From positions 2,046,001-2,110,000 of the forward strand of contig NC_017098.1 of the NCBI RefSeq assembly GCF_000242595.2: DNA of 64,000 bases. The letters run 5' to 3'. Shown one piece after another: positions 52,025-61,400 of the stretch. The translations under genes were made by a program, and so were the position numbers. Each line of letters starts with the position of its first letter. Positions within the stretch are counted from its first letter, which is position 1. The notes below the pieces were generated by a model that was given only the letters and a program-made list of their open reading frames with translations, was not told the origin of the DNA and did no database searches. This DNA is from Spirochaeta africana DSM 8902 (lineage in GTDB: Bacteria > Spirochaetota > Spirochaetia > DSM-27196 > DSM-8902).

Positions 52025-54231
52025 TGCAACGCACCCCCCATCGCCATCAGGTATGGATCACCGCCCTCCTGCTGTCAGCCATCCCGCCTTGTTTATCCCT
52101 GTCCGGGCAGCAGATTGCATACATGGAGTTTGTTGACCAACCCGTTACCGACATCCTGCTGGCTGCGGCGATCACTGCTGGCATATCGATTATCCCTGAT
52201 GGCACCGTCAGTGGGAGAGCAACACACTACTTTACCGGAACCGATATACGGCAGGCCCTGGAGGGTTTTCTGCGCAGTAATCATCTGTACATGCAGCAGA
52301 TAGACGGTATCTATCATGTATCCCGAATCTACTGCAGCTATGATCCCCTCCGGCAGCTGATAAGTATCAAGGCATATCAAAGCCCCGCCGGATACGTCCT
52401 GCAGCGCATATCTACCGAGATCGGGATAACCATAATCCACGATCTCGATACAGAGAAACTGTTGAGCATCCAGGCAGAGAATATCACACCGCAGCGAGGC
52501 ATCGCCCTGCTGGAGCGCCTGCTGCCGCACCACCGGGTGACCCTGCAGCCGGACTGTCTGGTCATTGCGGCACACGACACCCCTGAATCAATAGGAGCAT
52601 CGCCCACCGTCCCCATGGTGGAGTTTGACCCCGAAACAGGCTATCACCTGCGCGCTGAGCGCACTGACAGCCGCAGCCTGCTCACCGAAATTCTGCAGCA
52701 ACAGGGGCTGCAGCCGGTATTCATGAACCAGCGCGATGTACCATTGCAGGATCTGCTGTTGTTCGGACAGGATCTGGATACCCTGCTGGATCTGGTACTG
52801 TATCAGGCAGGGCTGGATGTCTTCCGTCGGGATCTGATTGCGTATGTAGTGGATATCCCCCAGCGGGAGATCCGCAAACAGCTGCGCGAACATCGAGTCC
52901 TGACCCTGCAGCATCTTCAGGTTCAGGACCTGCCGTCGCTGTTCCCCCAGGATCTGGCGGCAACTACTCAGTACCGGCTGGATCGACAGCGCAACAGCAT
53001 AATCCTGAGCGGTACCCCGCTCGAGATTGACCCGGTAGAGGGCTTTATCCGGAGAATCGATATCCCGCCGTCATCCTTTCCACCAGTCAGAATCGAGCTC
53101 CAGCACATTGAAGCGCCCACCGTGAAGGAATTCCTCTCCCGGCAGTTGCCAGGACTGCAGTATACTGTCCTGCCCGATAGAACCGCGCTCCTGCTGCATG
53201 GATGTCCGGATATGATCGCCGATGCCCACGCGCTGATCAGCATGACCGATCAGCCGCGTACTGCCACTGCGGTGGAACTGCAGTATATCCACCTCGGCAA
53301 CCTGCTGGATCAGCTTCCGGACGGGTTTCAGGCAACCGAGTTTTCCGGACATCGCGAATCATCCACACTGGTGTTCCACGGCAGCAAGGGCCGACTGGCA
53401 CGACTGCAGGAGTATCTCGCACTGATCGACACCCCGGCACCACAGATCAGGTATCAGCTGCTGGTCATCCAGTATCAACACGGTGAATCGCTGCAGCTTG
53501 ACCTTGAGCATGACCTGCTGACCGACCCGGGGGACACCAGCAAGCCAATGCTGTCAAGCCTGTTCGGGAGTCTGTTGAGTCTGAACTTTGACATCGTTAC
53601 CCATCTCGGACTGCAGTTTGCAACCAGGTTGAGCGCCGCGATCAAGGACAACACTGCGCGAATCTTTGTTGACACCACCCTGAACGGGTTGTCGGGTGAG
53701 CAGATACGTTTTCAGAACACCGACACCTATCGATATCGCGACAGCGAGATAGACCCGGATACCGGACAGCCCCGTGTTGCCGGGGTAACCCGGGAGATAA
53801 CCGCTGGATTGATTCTGCAGATCCGTGGCCGGGTGTCGGGCAGTGACATGGTTACCATGGAGGTAGATGCTACCATCAGCAAACGTGGACTGGACACCCG
53901 CCAGGGTGATCCGCCCCCAACCAGTGAACGGATCGTCCAGACCCAGGTCCGCACACCTTCAGGTACCCCGGTAATTATCAGTGGCCTGGTACAACAGGAC
54001 ACCAGCCGCCAGTCAGGCGGAATCCCGTACCTGCGCCGGATACCGCTGCTGGGACGGCTGTTTGGCAGCCTGCGTGCCGCCAGCGAGGACAGCGAACTGA
54101 TAATCTATCTGATACCGTTTATACAAACCGAATCTGACAGTGATTACCCCCGCCTGATCCAACAGATGTCAGACAGGCTGCTTGCAGACCATCTGCAGCG
54201 TACCGAATTCCCACAGGAGGCTGTGCCATGA
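52024..54231 (+). CDS. gspD: Type II secretion secretin (GspD-like)
   Basis: The protein is 735 aa from ATG 52024 (GTG 52021 also in frame), overlapping the lipoprotein stop. Signal peptide (VWITALLLSAIPPCLSLSG), an N0/STN-type domain (YMEFVDQPVTDILLAAAITAGISI), several N-domain repeats to about residue 450, then the secretin barrel with FVDTTLNGLSGEQIRFQ, TEREI-like VTREITAGLILQI, VIISGLVQQDT and the closing IPYLRRIPLLGRLFGS motif. It forms the outer-membrane pore. A first-round secretin alternative such as type IV pilus PilQ is disfavoured by the gspG-like pseudopilin in the operon. Confidence 0.92.
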   Translation: MQRTPHRHQVWITALLLSAIPPCLSLSGQQIAYMEFVDQPVTDILLAAAITAGISIIPDGTVSGRATHYFTGTDIRQALEGFLRSNHLYMQQIDGIYHVSRIYCSYDPLRQLISIKAYQSPAGYVLQRISTEIGITIIHDLDTEKLLSIQAENITPQRGIALLERLLPHHRVTLQPDCLVIAAHDTPESIGASPTVPMVEFDPETGYHLRAERTDSRSLLTEILQQQGLQPVFMNQRDVPLQDLLLFGQDLDTLLDLVLYQAGLDVFRRDLIAYVVDIPQREIRKQLREHRVLTLQHLQVQDLPSLFPQDLAATTQYRLDRQRNSIILSGTPLEIDPVEGFIRRIDIPPSSFPPVRIELQHIEAPTVKEFLSRQLPGLQYTVLPDRTALLLHGCPDMIADAHALISMTDQPRTATAVELQYIHLGNLLDQLPDGFQATEFSGHRESSTLVFHGSKGRLARLQEYLALIDTPAPQIRYQLLVIQYQHGESLQLDLEHDLLTDPGDTSKPMLSSLFGSLLSLNFDIVTHLGLQFATRLSAAIKDNTARIFVDTTLNGLSGEQIRFQNTDTYRYRDSEIDPDTGQPRVAGVTREITAGLILQIRGRVSGSDMVTMEVDATISKRGLDTRQGDPPPTSERIVQTQVRTPSGTPVIISGLVQQDTSRQSGGIPYLRRIPLLGRLFGSLRAASEDSELIIYLIPFIQTESDSDYPRLIQQMSDRLLADHLQRTEFPQEAVP

Positions 54232-55730
54232 GTCGCCAGGTATTGATCCAGGACTATCTGCCGCTGCCATCATCGCAGTATCCCGAGAGATTTGTTATAC
54301 ACAATGGTGCAATCAAACTGCAGGATGACGTTCGGGGGGTAACAATCGGACTTACCAATCCGCAGGATTCCGAGCTGCGATGCCGGCTGGAAAATTACCA
54401 CGCTGCTGTCCCGCACTCTCCGCCACGGATACACTTTGCCGGGATTGACGCTGCCGAACTGACCGCCTACCTGGGCAGTCGCTGCCCCGAATACCTGAAC
54501 AGCCCCGGCGACGATGACCCCGGCAACGATGCCGATCTGCTTGATCGTCTGGCGAATGACGCCCCCATTGTAAATCTGGTCAACAGCATCCTGATTGAAG
54601 GGATCCGTCGCAGTGCATCCGACATCCACATAGAGGCAGGTCGTGAAGAGGCCACGGTACGGCTGCGAATTGACGGAATCCTGATGCGAGAACGCATGGT
54701 ACCCCAACGGTTGTTTCCCGGGGTAAGCTCACGGATCAAGGTAATGGCTGGTCTGAATCTCATGGAACGCCGCCTGCCCCAGGATGGCAGGTGTCGTGTC
54801 AGTATTCAGGGGAATGATCTTGATATCCGTGTATCCACCCTGCCAACCATTCATGGAGAATCCCTGGTGCTCCGACTGCTTCAGCATACCGGTCACCAGC
54901 TGAAACTGGATGAACTGGGATTCTCCGCTGATCAGACAGCCGGATTGCGGCAATCGGCAGCGGTGTCGCATGGCCTGATAGCGGTGACCGGCCCAACCGG
55001 TTCGGGAAAATCAACTACCCTGCATGCCCTGCTGGCTGAACTGGCCGACGGAACCCGAAAGATCATCACCATCGAGGACCCTGTAGAGTACCGGACAGCC
55101 GGGGTTGAACAGATACAAACCAACGAGCACATCGGCTTGGGTTTCGATACCGTACTGCGCCGCATACTGCGCCAGGATCCGGATATTATCATGGTTGGAG
55201 AGATTCGCGACAGCAGCACCGCCGAGCTTGCCGTGCGGGCGGCGCTGACCGGGCATCTGGTACTGACCACCCTGCATACCAATGACGCGGCAGCAGCAGT
55301 GGTGCGCCTGACCGACCTGGGGGTCCCCCCGTTTCTGACCGCTGCTGTGCTGCGAAGCGTTGCCGCACAGCGGCTGGTGCGGAAACTCTGCCCGTCGTGT
55401 CGCCAGCCTGCCCCGGTTTCGGCATCACAGCACCACCTGCTACAGCAGTTGTGCCGCAAAACTGGTCAAGACATCCCGGACATGACCTATACAGCCCCGG
55501 GTTGTCGTTGCTGTCGCGGCAGCGGTTTCCGCGGGCGGACAGCGCTGACCGAGCTGCTGGTTGTCGACCACTCAACCGAAGCCTGGATTCTGCAAGGGCT
55601 CTCGCCAGCAGCGATCCGTGTCCAGCAGCGTCATCACCGGCATCGAACCCTGCAGCACAGCGGGGTGACAGCGATCACCAATGGCACGGCTCAGCTGTCG
55701 GATATCTACAGTGCGGTGGCCCCGCTATGA
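54228..55730 (+). CDS. gspE: Type II secretion ATPase (GspE-like)
   Basis: The protein is 500 aa, ATGA overlap with gspD. N-terminal domain about 100 aa, then SASDIHIEAGREEATVRLRIDG, Walker A GPTGSGKSTT, Asp box IEDPVEYRT, Walker B IIMVGEIRDSSTAE and His box GHLVLTTLHTNDA. The tetracysteine zinc site is present as LCPSCRQ and GCRCCRG. It powers pseudopilus assembly from the cytoplasm. Confidence 0.94.
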   Translation: MSRQVLIQDYLPLPSSQYPERFVIHNGAIKLQDDVRGVTIGLTNPQDSELRCRLENYHAAVPHSPPRIHFAGIDAAELTAYLGSRCPEYLNSPGDDDPGNDADLLDRLANDAPIVNLVNSILIEGIRRSASDIHIEAGREEATVRLRIDGILMRERMVPQRLFPGVSSRIKVMAGLNLMERRLPQDGRCRVSIQGNDLDIRVSTLPTIHGESLVLRLLQHTGHQLKLDELGFSADQTAGLRQSAAVSHGLIAVTGPTGSGKSTTLHALLAELADGTRKIITIEDPVEYRTAGVEQIQTNEHIGLGFDTVLRRILRQDPDIIMVGEIRDSSTAELAVRAALTGHLVLTTLHTNDAAAAVVRLTDLGVPPFLTAAVLRSVAAQRLVRKLCPSCRQPAPVSASQHHLLQQLCRKTGQDIPDMTYTAPGCRCCRGSGFRGRTALTELLVVDHSTEAWILQGLSPAAIRVQQRHHRHRTLQHSGVTAITNGTAQLSDIYSAVAPL

Positions 55731-56932
55731 TCCTTCATCCTGTCCCACCCGGCCCCACCCGCACTACGACCACCAGATCAGCGCAGGCGGCAGGGTTGGC
55801 CGGTTCGGCCGGGCCGGCTGGGCTGGCCAGGTCGGTGCAGACCACCAGAAGTACGAAGTCCGTGCAGGCGGCTGGATCAGCGCATTCAGCCCCGGTGCTC
55901 ACCAGCCGAATGTTGCCCCTGCCCGTCCTGATTTGCTTCACCCGATCGCTGGCATTGCTGCTGGACTGTGGTCTGGGTCTACCGGAATCGCTGGAAGCAG
56001 CAACAGATATGCTGCCCCCGCGCCGTCGACGGATTATGTACGCAGTCATCGCTGCGCTGCGCACCGGCAACACCCTGTCAGCGGCTATGCAGCAGCAACC
56101 CGGGGTATTTCCATCGATGTACACCGGCATGATAGCCGTAGGCGAGACAACCGGCAGCATCTCGGCAGTACTCACCGAAATCTCCCGATACCTGGAGCAG
56201 CACGCAACCCTCCACAGCAAGCTGATCGGGGCAGCTATGTATCCGGCGGTCGTGTTGACCGCACTTGCCGTCGGTGTCGCCGGACTGCTGCTGTACGGTA
56301 TGCCGCGCCTTGACAGCCTGCTGCTGCAGCTCGATCCGGCAGCGGCATATCGCATTCGCTGCCGCATGGCCATCATCCTGGCAGCCGCTGGCGGCTTGCT
56401 GTTCGTGCTCGGCATCGCAGTCAGCGGCTGGCTGCTGCGACAGCAAATGCCGCAAGAACTGTGCATCGGGCTGGAACGACTGGCGCTGCGGCTGCCGATA
56501 GCAGGACGTCTGCTGCAGTTTCGCTTGCTTGTTCGCTGGGCGTTCACTATGGAGATCCTGCTGCAGCGTGGTATTCCCCTGGAGCAAGCCCTTGCCATTG
56601 CTGGCCGGACAGAGAAACTGACGGCCTTTCGCCAGGAGTTGTCAGAGCTGCAGACAGCTGTCAGCACAGGCCGGTCTATCGTGACCATCATGCCACAATC
56701 CTGCCTGCCGCCGGCGGTATACAGCTGGCTGTCGGTCGGGGAAAAAACCGGCAGCCTCCAGGCAGTATTCAGTCGTTTGCGACGGGTTTACAGCACGCAT
56801 CTGGAGCAATACATCGCCACACTGACCAGACTGACTGAGCCAGTCCTGATAGCTGTCGTCGGAACAATCCTGTTAGGGGTGATCATCGCGGTGATTCTGC
56901 CGCTGTTACATACCTTTGGAGGGATAGTATGA
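55727..56932 (+). CDS. gspF: Type II secretion inner-membrane platform protein (GspF-like)
   Basis: The protein is 401 aa from ATG 55727 in an ATGA overlap with gspE. The two T2SSF repeats are clear: LALLLDCGLGLPESLEAATDM onward with MYTGMIAVGETTGSISAVL, and WAFTMEILLQRGIPLEQALAIAG with YSWLSVGEKTGSLQAVF. Membrane helices lie near 195-215, 245-265 and at the C-terminus (LIAVVGTILLGVIIAVILPLL). The first about 60 residues are an unusual Ala/Ser/Thr/Gly-rich low-complexity stretch (TRTTTTRSAQAAGLAGSAGP) not found in standard GspF. Confidence 0.92.
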   Translation: MILHPVPPGPTRTTTTRSAQAAGLAGSAGPAGLARSVQTTRSTKSVQAAGSAHSAPVLTSRMLPLPVLICFTRSLALLLDCGLGLPESLEAATDMLPPRRRRIMYAVIAALRTGNTLSAAMQQQPGVFPSMYTGMIAVGETTGSISAVLTEISRYLEQHATLHSKLIGAAMYPAVVLTALAVGVAGLLLYGMPRLDSLLLQLDPAAAYRIRCRMAIILAAAGGLLFVLGIAVSGWLLRQQMPQELCIGLERLALRLPIAGRLLQFRLLVRWAFTMEILLQRGIPLEQALAIAGRTEKLTAFRQELSELQTAVSTGRSIVTIMPQSCLPPAVYSWLSVGEKTGSLQAVFSRLRRVYSTHLEQYIATLTRLTEPVLIAVVGTILLGVIIAVILPLLHTFGGIV

Positions 56933-57324
56933 GTACGCCACTGATTCGCAGGGGATGTCGGGGATTCACCTTTATAGAAACCATTATCGTAATCGGTATC
57001 ATCCTCGTGCTTACCGGTTCAGTCGGGTTCACCGCCATCGGTTTCCTTGACCGGGCCAGGCTTGCCGCAGCCAGAAGTCAGATAGAGATCTATTCGGCCG
57101 CGCTGCAGGCCTATTACCTGGATACCGGACGCCTGCCGACAGCCGAACAGGGGCTGCACGCCCTCTGGGAATATCCCTACCTGGAACCGCGACCGACAGG
57201 CTGGATGGGTCCGTATCTGGACCGCCCGGCAGGTCCCGATCCATGGGGAGAACCCTATCGCTATCAGGTACCCGGCCCGGACGGCAGACCATTCGCGGTT
57301 TCCTCAACCGGGGTGCAGCCATGA
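56929..57324 (+). CDS. gspG: Major pseudopilin (GspG-like)
   Basis: The protein is 131 aa. Prepilin cleavage motif RG-FTFIE (E+5 present) followed by the hydrophobic helix TIIVIGIILVLTGSVGFTAIGF. GspG marks are YYLDTGRLPTAEQGLHALWEYP and GPYLDRPAGPDPWGEPYRYQVPG. The C-terminus stops at FAVSSTGVQP, shorter than usual, lacking the ADG loop that often binds calcium. Confidence 0.92.
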   Translation: MSTPLIRRGCRGFTFIETIIVIGIILVLTGSVGFTAIGFLDRARLAAARSQIEIYSAALQAYYLDTGRLPTAEQGLHALWEYPYLEPRPTGWMGPYLDRPAGPDPWGEPYRYQVPGPDGRPFAVSSTGVQP

Positions 57325-57527
57325 CCGGCTGTCGGGGATGGCTGCTGCCCGACTGTCTGCTGGCAGCTGCAGCTGTGGTTTTCGGCAGCATAATGATCGG
57401 CGCACTGCTGGGCAGCAATACCAGCCTGCTCAGTCGAACGGAAGCCGCCCACAGCAGCATCAGTCGGGAGAATCTCCGGGCTTTGCAACTGCTGTATGGG
57501 GCACCGGAGGAATTCCATGACCCGTAG
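57321..57527 (+). CDS. Very small minor-pseudopilin-like protein
   Basis: The protein is 68 aa, ATGA overlap with gspG. Its N-terminus CRGWLLPDCLLAAAAVVFGSIMIGALLG keeps the short basic leader, Gly and hydrophobic helix of pseudopilins, but Glu+5 is replaced by Asp after a Pro, and almost no globular domain follows. It may be a degenerate GspI or GspH. The stop lies 11 bases inside the next gene. Confidence 0.6.
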   Translation: MTGCRGWLLPDCLLAAAAVVFGSIMIGALLGSNTSLLSRTEAAHSSISRENLRALQLLYGAPEEFHDP

Positions 57528-58128
57528 GCTGTGTATATCCGGCAGTTCAGGCTATACCGTGCCGGTAGCCCTTGCCGCCGCAGCCGCCATGCTGCTGCTT
57601 GGTGCAATAGCTGGCGGCGTTGCCGGCGCTGCAGCGGCCCGGCTGACAAGTCACACACAGCGTGCCGCAGCCGGCAGAGCCCTGCGGCAGGCCGAGATAC
57701 TGCTGCTGCAGTCGTGTGCCGCGGTACGGCTGCCGTTCTGGTCGGCAGCGATCCTTGACTGCAGGACTGAGGCCGGCCGACAGTACTGCAGTCTGCGACG
57801 CTGCAGCCAATCGGCGCCGGTACTGTCTCTGGAACTGGATCAGGGCACCCTGACCATCCGTACAGAGGATCGCAGCCGTTATACCAAAGGCCTTGCGGCC
57901 CCGATCCTGCAGCCGGCATATGACCACGAGAAGCGCCCATTCGGATTCATATTGTCTGCCAAGGTGCAGAACACCAGGATCACGGTTGCGGCACCGTTTG
58001 GTGGAGCCGGATCACCGCCGATGAACAACGACATTCCTGTTCAAAGCATGCGGAGTCGAGAGCCAATCCTGGAACGGCATCAGGAGAGAAGCCTGCACTA
58101 CGGAAAAATATATGATCTCCACCCCTGA
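57517..58128 (+). CDS. Minor-pseudopilin-like protein (GspJ/H position)
   Basis: The protein is 203 aa from ATG 57517, beginning inside the preceding gene. The leader MTRRLCISGSSG is followed by YTVPVALAAAAAMLLLGAIAGG, a pseudopilin-like helix without the Glu+5. The C-terminal domain has three Cys (SCAAVRLPFWSAAILDC, QYCSLRRC) and beta strands, e.g. ILSAKVQNTRITVAAPFG. It is assigned by operon position only. Confidence 0.55.
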   Translation: MTRRLCISGSSGYTVPVALAAAAAMLLLGAIAGGVAGAAAARLTSHTQRAAAGRALRQAEILLLQSCAAVRLPFWSAAILDCRTEAGRQYCSLRRCSQSAPVLSLELDQGTLTIRTEDRSRYTKGLAAPILQPAYDHEKRPFGFILSAKVQNTRITVAAPFGGAGSPPMNNDIPVQSMRSREPILERHQERSLHYGKIYDLHP

Positions 58129-59218
58129 CCTGGCCGCCGACACCACTTCCCGTCGACCGGCAGGCGCTACCGGCAGCATTGCGGTCTGGACCCTTGCCCT
58201 TATGCTATCGATCGCAGCTGCAGGTATCGGGCTGTCGATGGTACTGCAGAGTGATGCGATGCTGTCTCAGCGCTATGCTGCCCGCGACCGCCAGCTGCTC
58301 TATGATGCACTCCACGGGGCTATCCACATTCTTGACAGTCGCCGGATTGGAGATACTGACTCCCCGCATTCCCCACCGATGCAGCAGCTTCTCCGCTATC
58401 AGAATGAGCTTGCATCAGCCGGCATCCAGCTGACAACAGAGGAAATCTCGTCGCGCATCAACCCGTGCTGGATATCCCCCATGCTGCTGGAACATACCGG
58501 GTTGTCATCACTGCTGCTGCCGTCATGGACACCGGCCAGTTTGCAGGAATGGCGTCAGCGACACGAACCGGGAATCAATCCGGACACCCTGCTGGAGGTA
58601 TTCACCCCGCATGCCAGGGATGAGCTGGTAACCCTGTTCAGCCCTGCCTGCATCCACTATGCCGATGAATTCAGTTTGTATCAGCTGTGCAAGGAACTGA
58701 GCCCGGCACACGCAGGTTCAATACGCAGCGCGGTACAGGACATCAGGCGCAACGGGATTCAGGTATCCACGGCAGATCTGGAGCACCTGCTGGGGCCGGC
58801 AGCACCACAGCTCCTGCCCTGGGTTACCGCTGAGCCGCTGTTTAACATCCATTACACCCCGGCAGAGCTTCTGGCCGGGCTGCTCGCGCATCGCCTTTAT
58901 GCGGTGCCGGATCCTCCCGGCACCCTCCAGCGAGTTCTCCGGCATCGCACGCGGTACAGTATTGAAGCAGCCGAGCTGCCGCAGCTGCTTGGCATCCGTG
59001 AGGATCATCGACTGCTGCTACTGCTGGGAACCACAAGCCGATCCTGGCGGATAACTGCCCGGACCGACAGGACCAGCTGTACGGTTGTGGTGATGCGTCC
59101 AGCGGCCTACCCCAAAGCAAACCTGATACCAGCACCACCAGCTCACCATCGGATTGTGCAGCACACCCTGCAGTATGCCGCACTGACGCCGGAGCGAGGT
59201 CTGTATGAAACCTGGTAG
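58112..59218 (+). CDS. GspK-like minor pseudopilin
   Basis: The protein is 368 aa from ATG 58112, starting 17 bases before the previous stop. The N-terminal helix GSIAVWTLALMLSIAAAGIG follows a 22-residue leader and lacks Glu+5, as is usual for GspK. A large mostly helical domain follows (HARDELVTLFSPACIHYADEFSLYQLCKEL, QDIRRNGIQVSTADLEHLL), and a C-terminal beta segment (RITARTDRTSCTVVVMR), consistent with the big GspK insert that caps the pseudopilus tip. Confidence 0.6.
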   Translation: MISTPDLAADTTSRRPAGATGSIAVWTLALMLSIAAAGIGLSMVLQSDAMLSQRYAARDRQLLYDALHGAIHILDSRRIGDTDSPHSPPMQQLLRYQNELASAGIQLTTEEISSRINPCWISPMLLEHTGLSSLLLPSWTPASLQEWRQRHEPGINPDTLLEVFTPHARDELVTLFSPACIHYADEFSLYQLCKELSPAHAGSIRSAVQDIRRNGIQVSTADLEHLLGPAAPQLLPWVTAEPLFNIHYTPAELLAGLLAHRLYAVPDPPGTLQRVLRHRTRYSIEAAELPQLLGIREDHRLLLLLGTTSRSWRITARTDRTSCTVVVMRPAAYPKANLIPAPPAHHRIVQHTLQYAALTPERGLYETW

Positions 59219-60236
59219 CAAGGTGCAGCAGGTGCTGCTTGATCGACGACTGTACACCCTGATGTTTATCGAGATACCGGCAGCAACACCCGTGCAGAAC
59301 GTAGAGACTATGATCCGGGATCATGCCGTCCGTCAGTATCCCGGAAGCGCAGAGGAAACTATAATCGATTGGCGCTGGCTGGGCACGACCGGACGAGTGG
59401 TGGTCCACTGCATGCAGAGCGCGGCGCTGCCGCCCTGCTCCCGGGTGCATCTGATTTCACCCTCACTGATGTATCTTTTCGGCCAGTCACGAAACGGATG
59501 TCGCAGCCCGGTTAGCGCATCACCGCCGCATCTGATTTGCGGGGACCACTGGATAGAACAACTGCAGTTTGACAGCCGCGGTCCGACAGCATCCAGCTGG
59601 CTTCCAATAGATCCGGAGAAGCGAAGAAACGAGGGTACTACAGTTCTCCCGTCGCTGCACGACTGCCCGCGGAAGCTGCTGAGGCGCTGCAGAGTCTTTG
59701 CCCAACCGCCGTGGTATCTGCGGCTGCTGCACCATCGCGTGGGGATATACCTGTGCAGCCTGGCACTGCTGTTGATCGCCGGAACCAGGCAGCAGACAGA
59801 GATGATTGATCGTGACCTGCAGCAGCTGCTGCCGCACCTCCATGCCCTTGAGATTGATCTTGAACAGCAAATGCTCGCTGCCGCTTATGTTCAGGAACTG
59901 GAGCGGAACCTGCCAGGCAGGGGAATCCAGCCCTATACCCGCATTACACAGCTTTTGGCAGTGCTACAGCCGGATACCAGGGTAATCGGCCTGGAATTGA
60001 ATGGCGACGACTTTCGCCTGCAGCTGGTAACCGACACCCCTCTGCAGGATATCATCGGGGTACGCGCCATGCCGGAGATCACTGCCGCCGAGCTGCATGC
60101 AGCTTACCGTACCACCGGTGGCCGTCAGTGGGCGTTGCACGGTCAGTTTATGGTGTATGACCCGCCGAAACAAGCAGCTCGAGACAGCCAGTTCCGCCGA
60201 ACCTCCCCCGGTATTCCCACGGCAGGGTTCCCATGA
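59205..60236 (+). CDS. GspL-like inner-membrane assembly protein
   Basis: The protein is 343 aa, overlapping the gspK-like 3' end by 14 bases. About 180 cytoplasmic residues (DHAVRQYPGSAEETIIDWRWLG in front) precede one membrane helix (VGIYLCSLALLLIAG, about 185-199), then a helical and ferredoxin-like periplasmic domain (ITQLLAVLQPDTRVIGLELNGDDFRLQLVT). The cytoplasm-TM-periplasm layout matches GspL, which binds GspE. Sequence similarity is weak, so the call leans on topology and position. Confidence 0.6.
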   Translation: MKPGSKVQQVLLDRRLYTLMFIEIPAATPVQNVETMIRDHAVRQYPGSAEETIIDWRWLGTTGRVVVHCMQSAALPPCSRVHLISPSLMYLFGQSRNGCRSPVSASPPHLICGDHWIEQLQFDSRGPTASSWLPIDPEKRRNEGTTVLPSLHDCPRKLLRRCRVFAQPPWYLRLLHHRVGIYLCSLALLLIAGTRQQTEMIDRDLQQLLPHLHALEIDLEQQMLAAAYVQELERNLPGRGIQPYTRITQLLAVLQPDTRVIGLELNGDDFRLQLVTDTPLQDIIGVRAMPEITAAELHAAYRTTGGRQWALHGQFMVYDPPKQAARDSQFRRTSPGIPTAGFP

Positions 60237-60748
60237 GGTACGGCCGACCGGTTTTCCGCATCATCCTTCTGTATTCGACGGCTGCTGCTGTTTTGGCGAC
60301 CACCTGTATGCTTACCGCGCTGCGGATAGACTCACGTCAAGGCGAGCTGATACAGCAACAGGAAAGAGTCCGACAGCTCACAGCTGAAATATCGCGTTTG
60401 TCGGTGGTGGCGCATACACTGCCGGAACTCGAGGAACGGCGTTCGCATATACGCCAGGACGCCTCTCTGTCCGGTGAGCCAGGCGACATCGATGCGTATT
60501 CATATGCCCTGCAGCTGCAGCAGACTGCCAGGCAGCAGCCAGGGCTACGGGTTAATGCCGAGGTGCAGGCAACCTCCAGTGCCCCGCAGATACAGATTCA
60601 TGCACACACTATCGGCCGCAGCATACATCCACTGCTGTACCTGCTGCAGAAATTTGAATGTCAGCACGGAATCACCCCGATCGAACGGGTATGGCTTCGG
60701 CAGGAGCTGCCTCACTGGTCCCTTACCCTGGAGCTGCCTCATGAATAG
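60233..60748 (+). CDS. GspM-like inner-membrane protein
   Basis: The protein is 171 aa, ATGA overlap. One N-terminal membrane helix (IILLYSTAAAVLATTCMLTAL), then a coiled-coil segment (DSRQGELIQQQERVRQLTAEISRL) and a small C-terminal ferredoxin-like domain (QIQIHAHTIGRSIHPLLYLLQKFE). This is the GspM/PilO topology; GspM partners GspL. Confidence 0.6.
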   Translation: MRYGRPVFRIILLYSTAAAVLATTCMLTALRIDSRQGELIQQQERVRQLTAEISRLSVVAHTLPELEERRSHIRQDASLSGEPGDIDAYSYALQLQQTARQQPGLRVNAEVQATSSAPQIQIHAHTIGRSIHPLLYLLQKFECQHGITPIERVWLRQELPHWSLTLELPHE

Positions 60749-61400
60749 CCCAAGACTGTCATACCTGAAAATGGCGATTCCGGAGCTTGTTGGATTGCTG
60801 CTCCTGGCCAGCGTACTGATTCTGCATCCAGGCCTGCAGCGCGCAGCCCCCGGGGCTATCGGCAACACTGATGCCACTGCCAACAACTCCGGAACAGCTA
60901 TCAGCAAACCACAGGTTGACAGAAAAATCTTCGGAGATGCAGAAGATGCCCCTCCAGGCACCATCCAATCACCGGTACAGTCGCCCGCCCGCGACCAGCA
61001 GTGGCTTGAGGTGGATACGGCAGCCGCCTTCTTTGCAGAAGCTGATCCGACACCTGCCGCGACCGATCGTCTGGCGCTGGACCGCACCCGGTTCCCCATC
61101 GACAGCAGTATGCTATGTGCCGCACCCCATCCTGCACCACACCACCCGTTAGATACCAGTCACACAGATAGTGGTGACGACACACCGGAGCAGGATACAT
61201 CAACTACTGAGCAGCAGGAAATCGGTCGTGTGAAGCTGGTGGGAGGCCCGGTCCTGCTGATTTTCCGCGGCAGCGATGACCGTATTCGAGTGCTGCAATT
61301 AGAACCGGGCAGGGAGCACGATAGCGAATATCTCCTGGCAACAGCTACCAGATCACCTCATCTGTCGAGCAGGCCAGATAGAGCCTGGCATGAACCATGA
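60741..61400 (+). CDS. GspC-like or unknown T2SS accessory protein
   Basis: The protein is 219 aa from ATG 60741, eight bases inside the previous gene. One N-terminal helix (LVGLLLLASVLILHPGL), a long disordered Pro/Ser/Thr/Asp-rich linker (about residues 35-160), and a short C-terminal strand-rich domain (GRVKLVGGPVLLIFRGSDDRIRVLQLEPG). That domain resembles the homology region of GspC, which links the platform to the secretin. No PDZ domain follows. Confidence 0.45.
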   Translation: MNSPRLSYLKMAIPELVGLLLLASVLILHPGLQRAAPGAIGNTDATANNSGTAISKPQVDRKIFGDAEDAPPGTIQSPVQSPARDQQWLEVDTAAAFFAEADPTPAATDRLALDRTRFPIDSSMLCAAPHPAPHHPLDTSHTDSGDDTPEQDTSTTEQQEIGRVKLVGGPVLLIFRGSDDRIRVLQLEPGREHDSEYLLATATRSPHLSSRPDRAWHEP

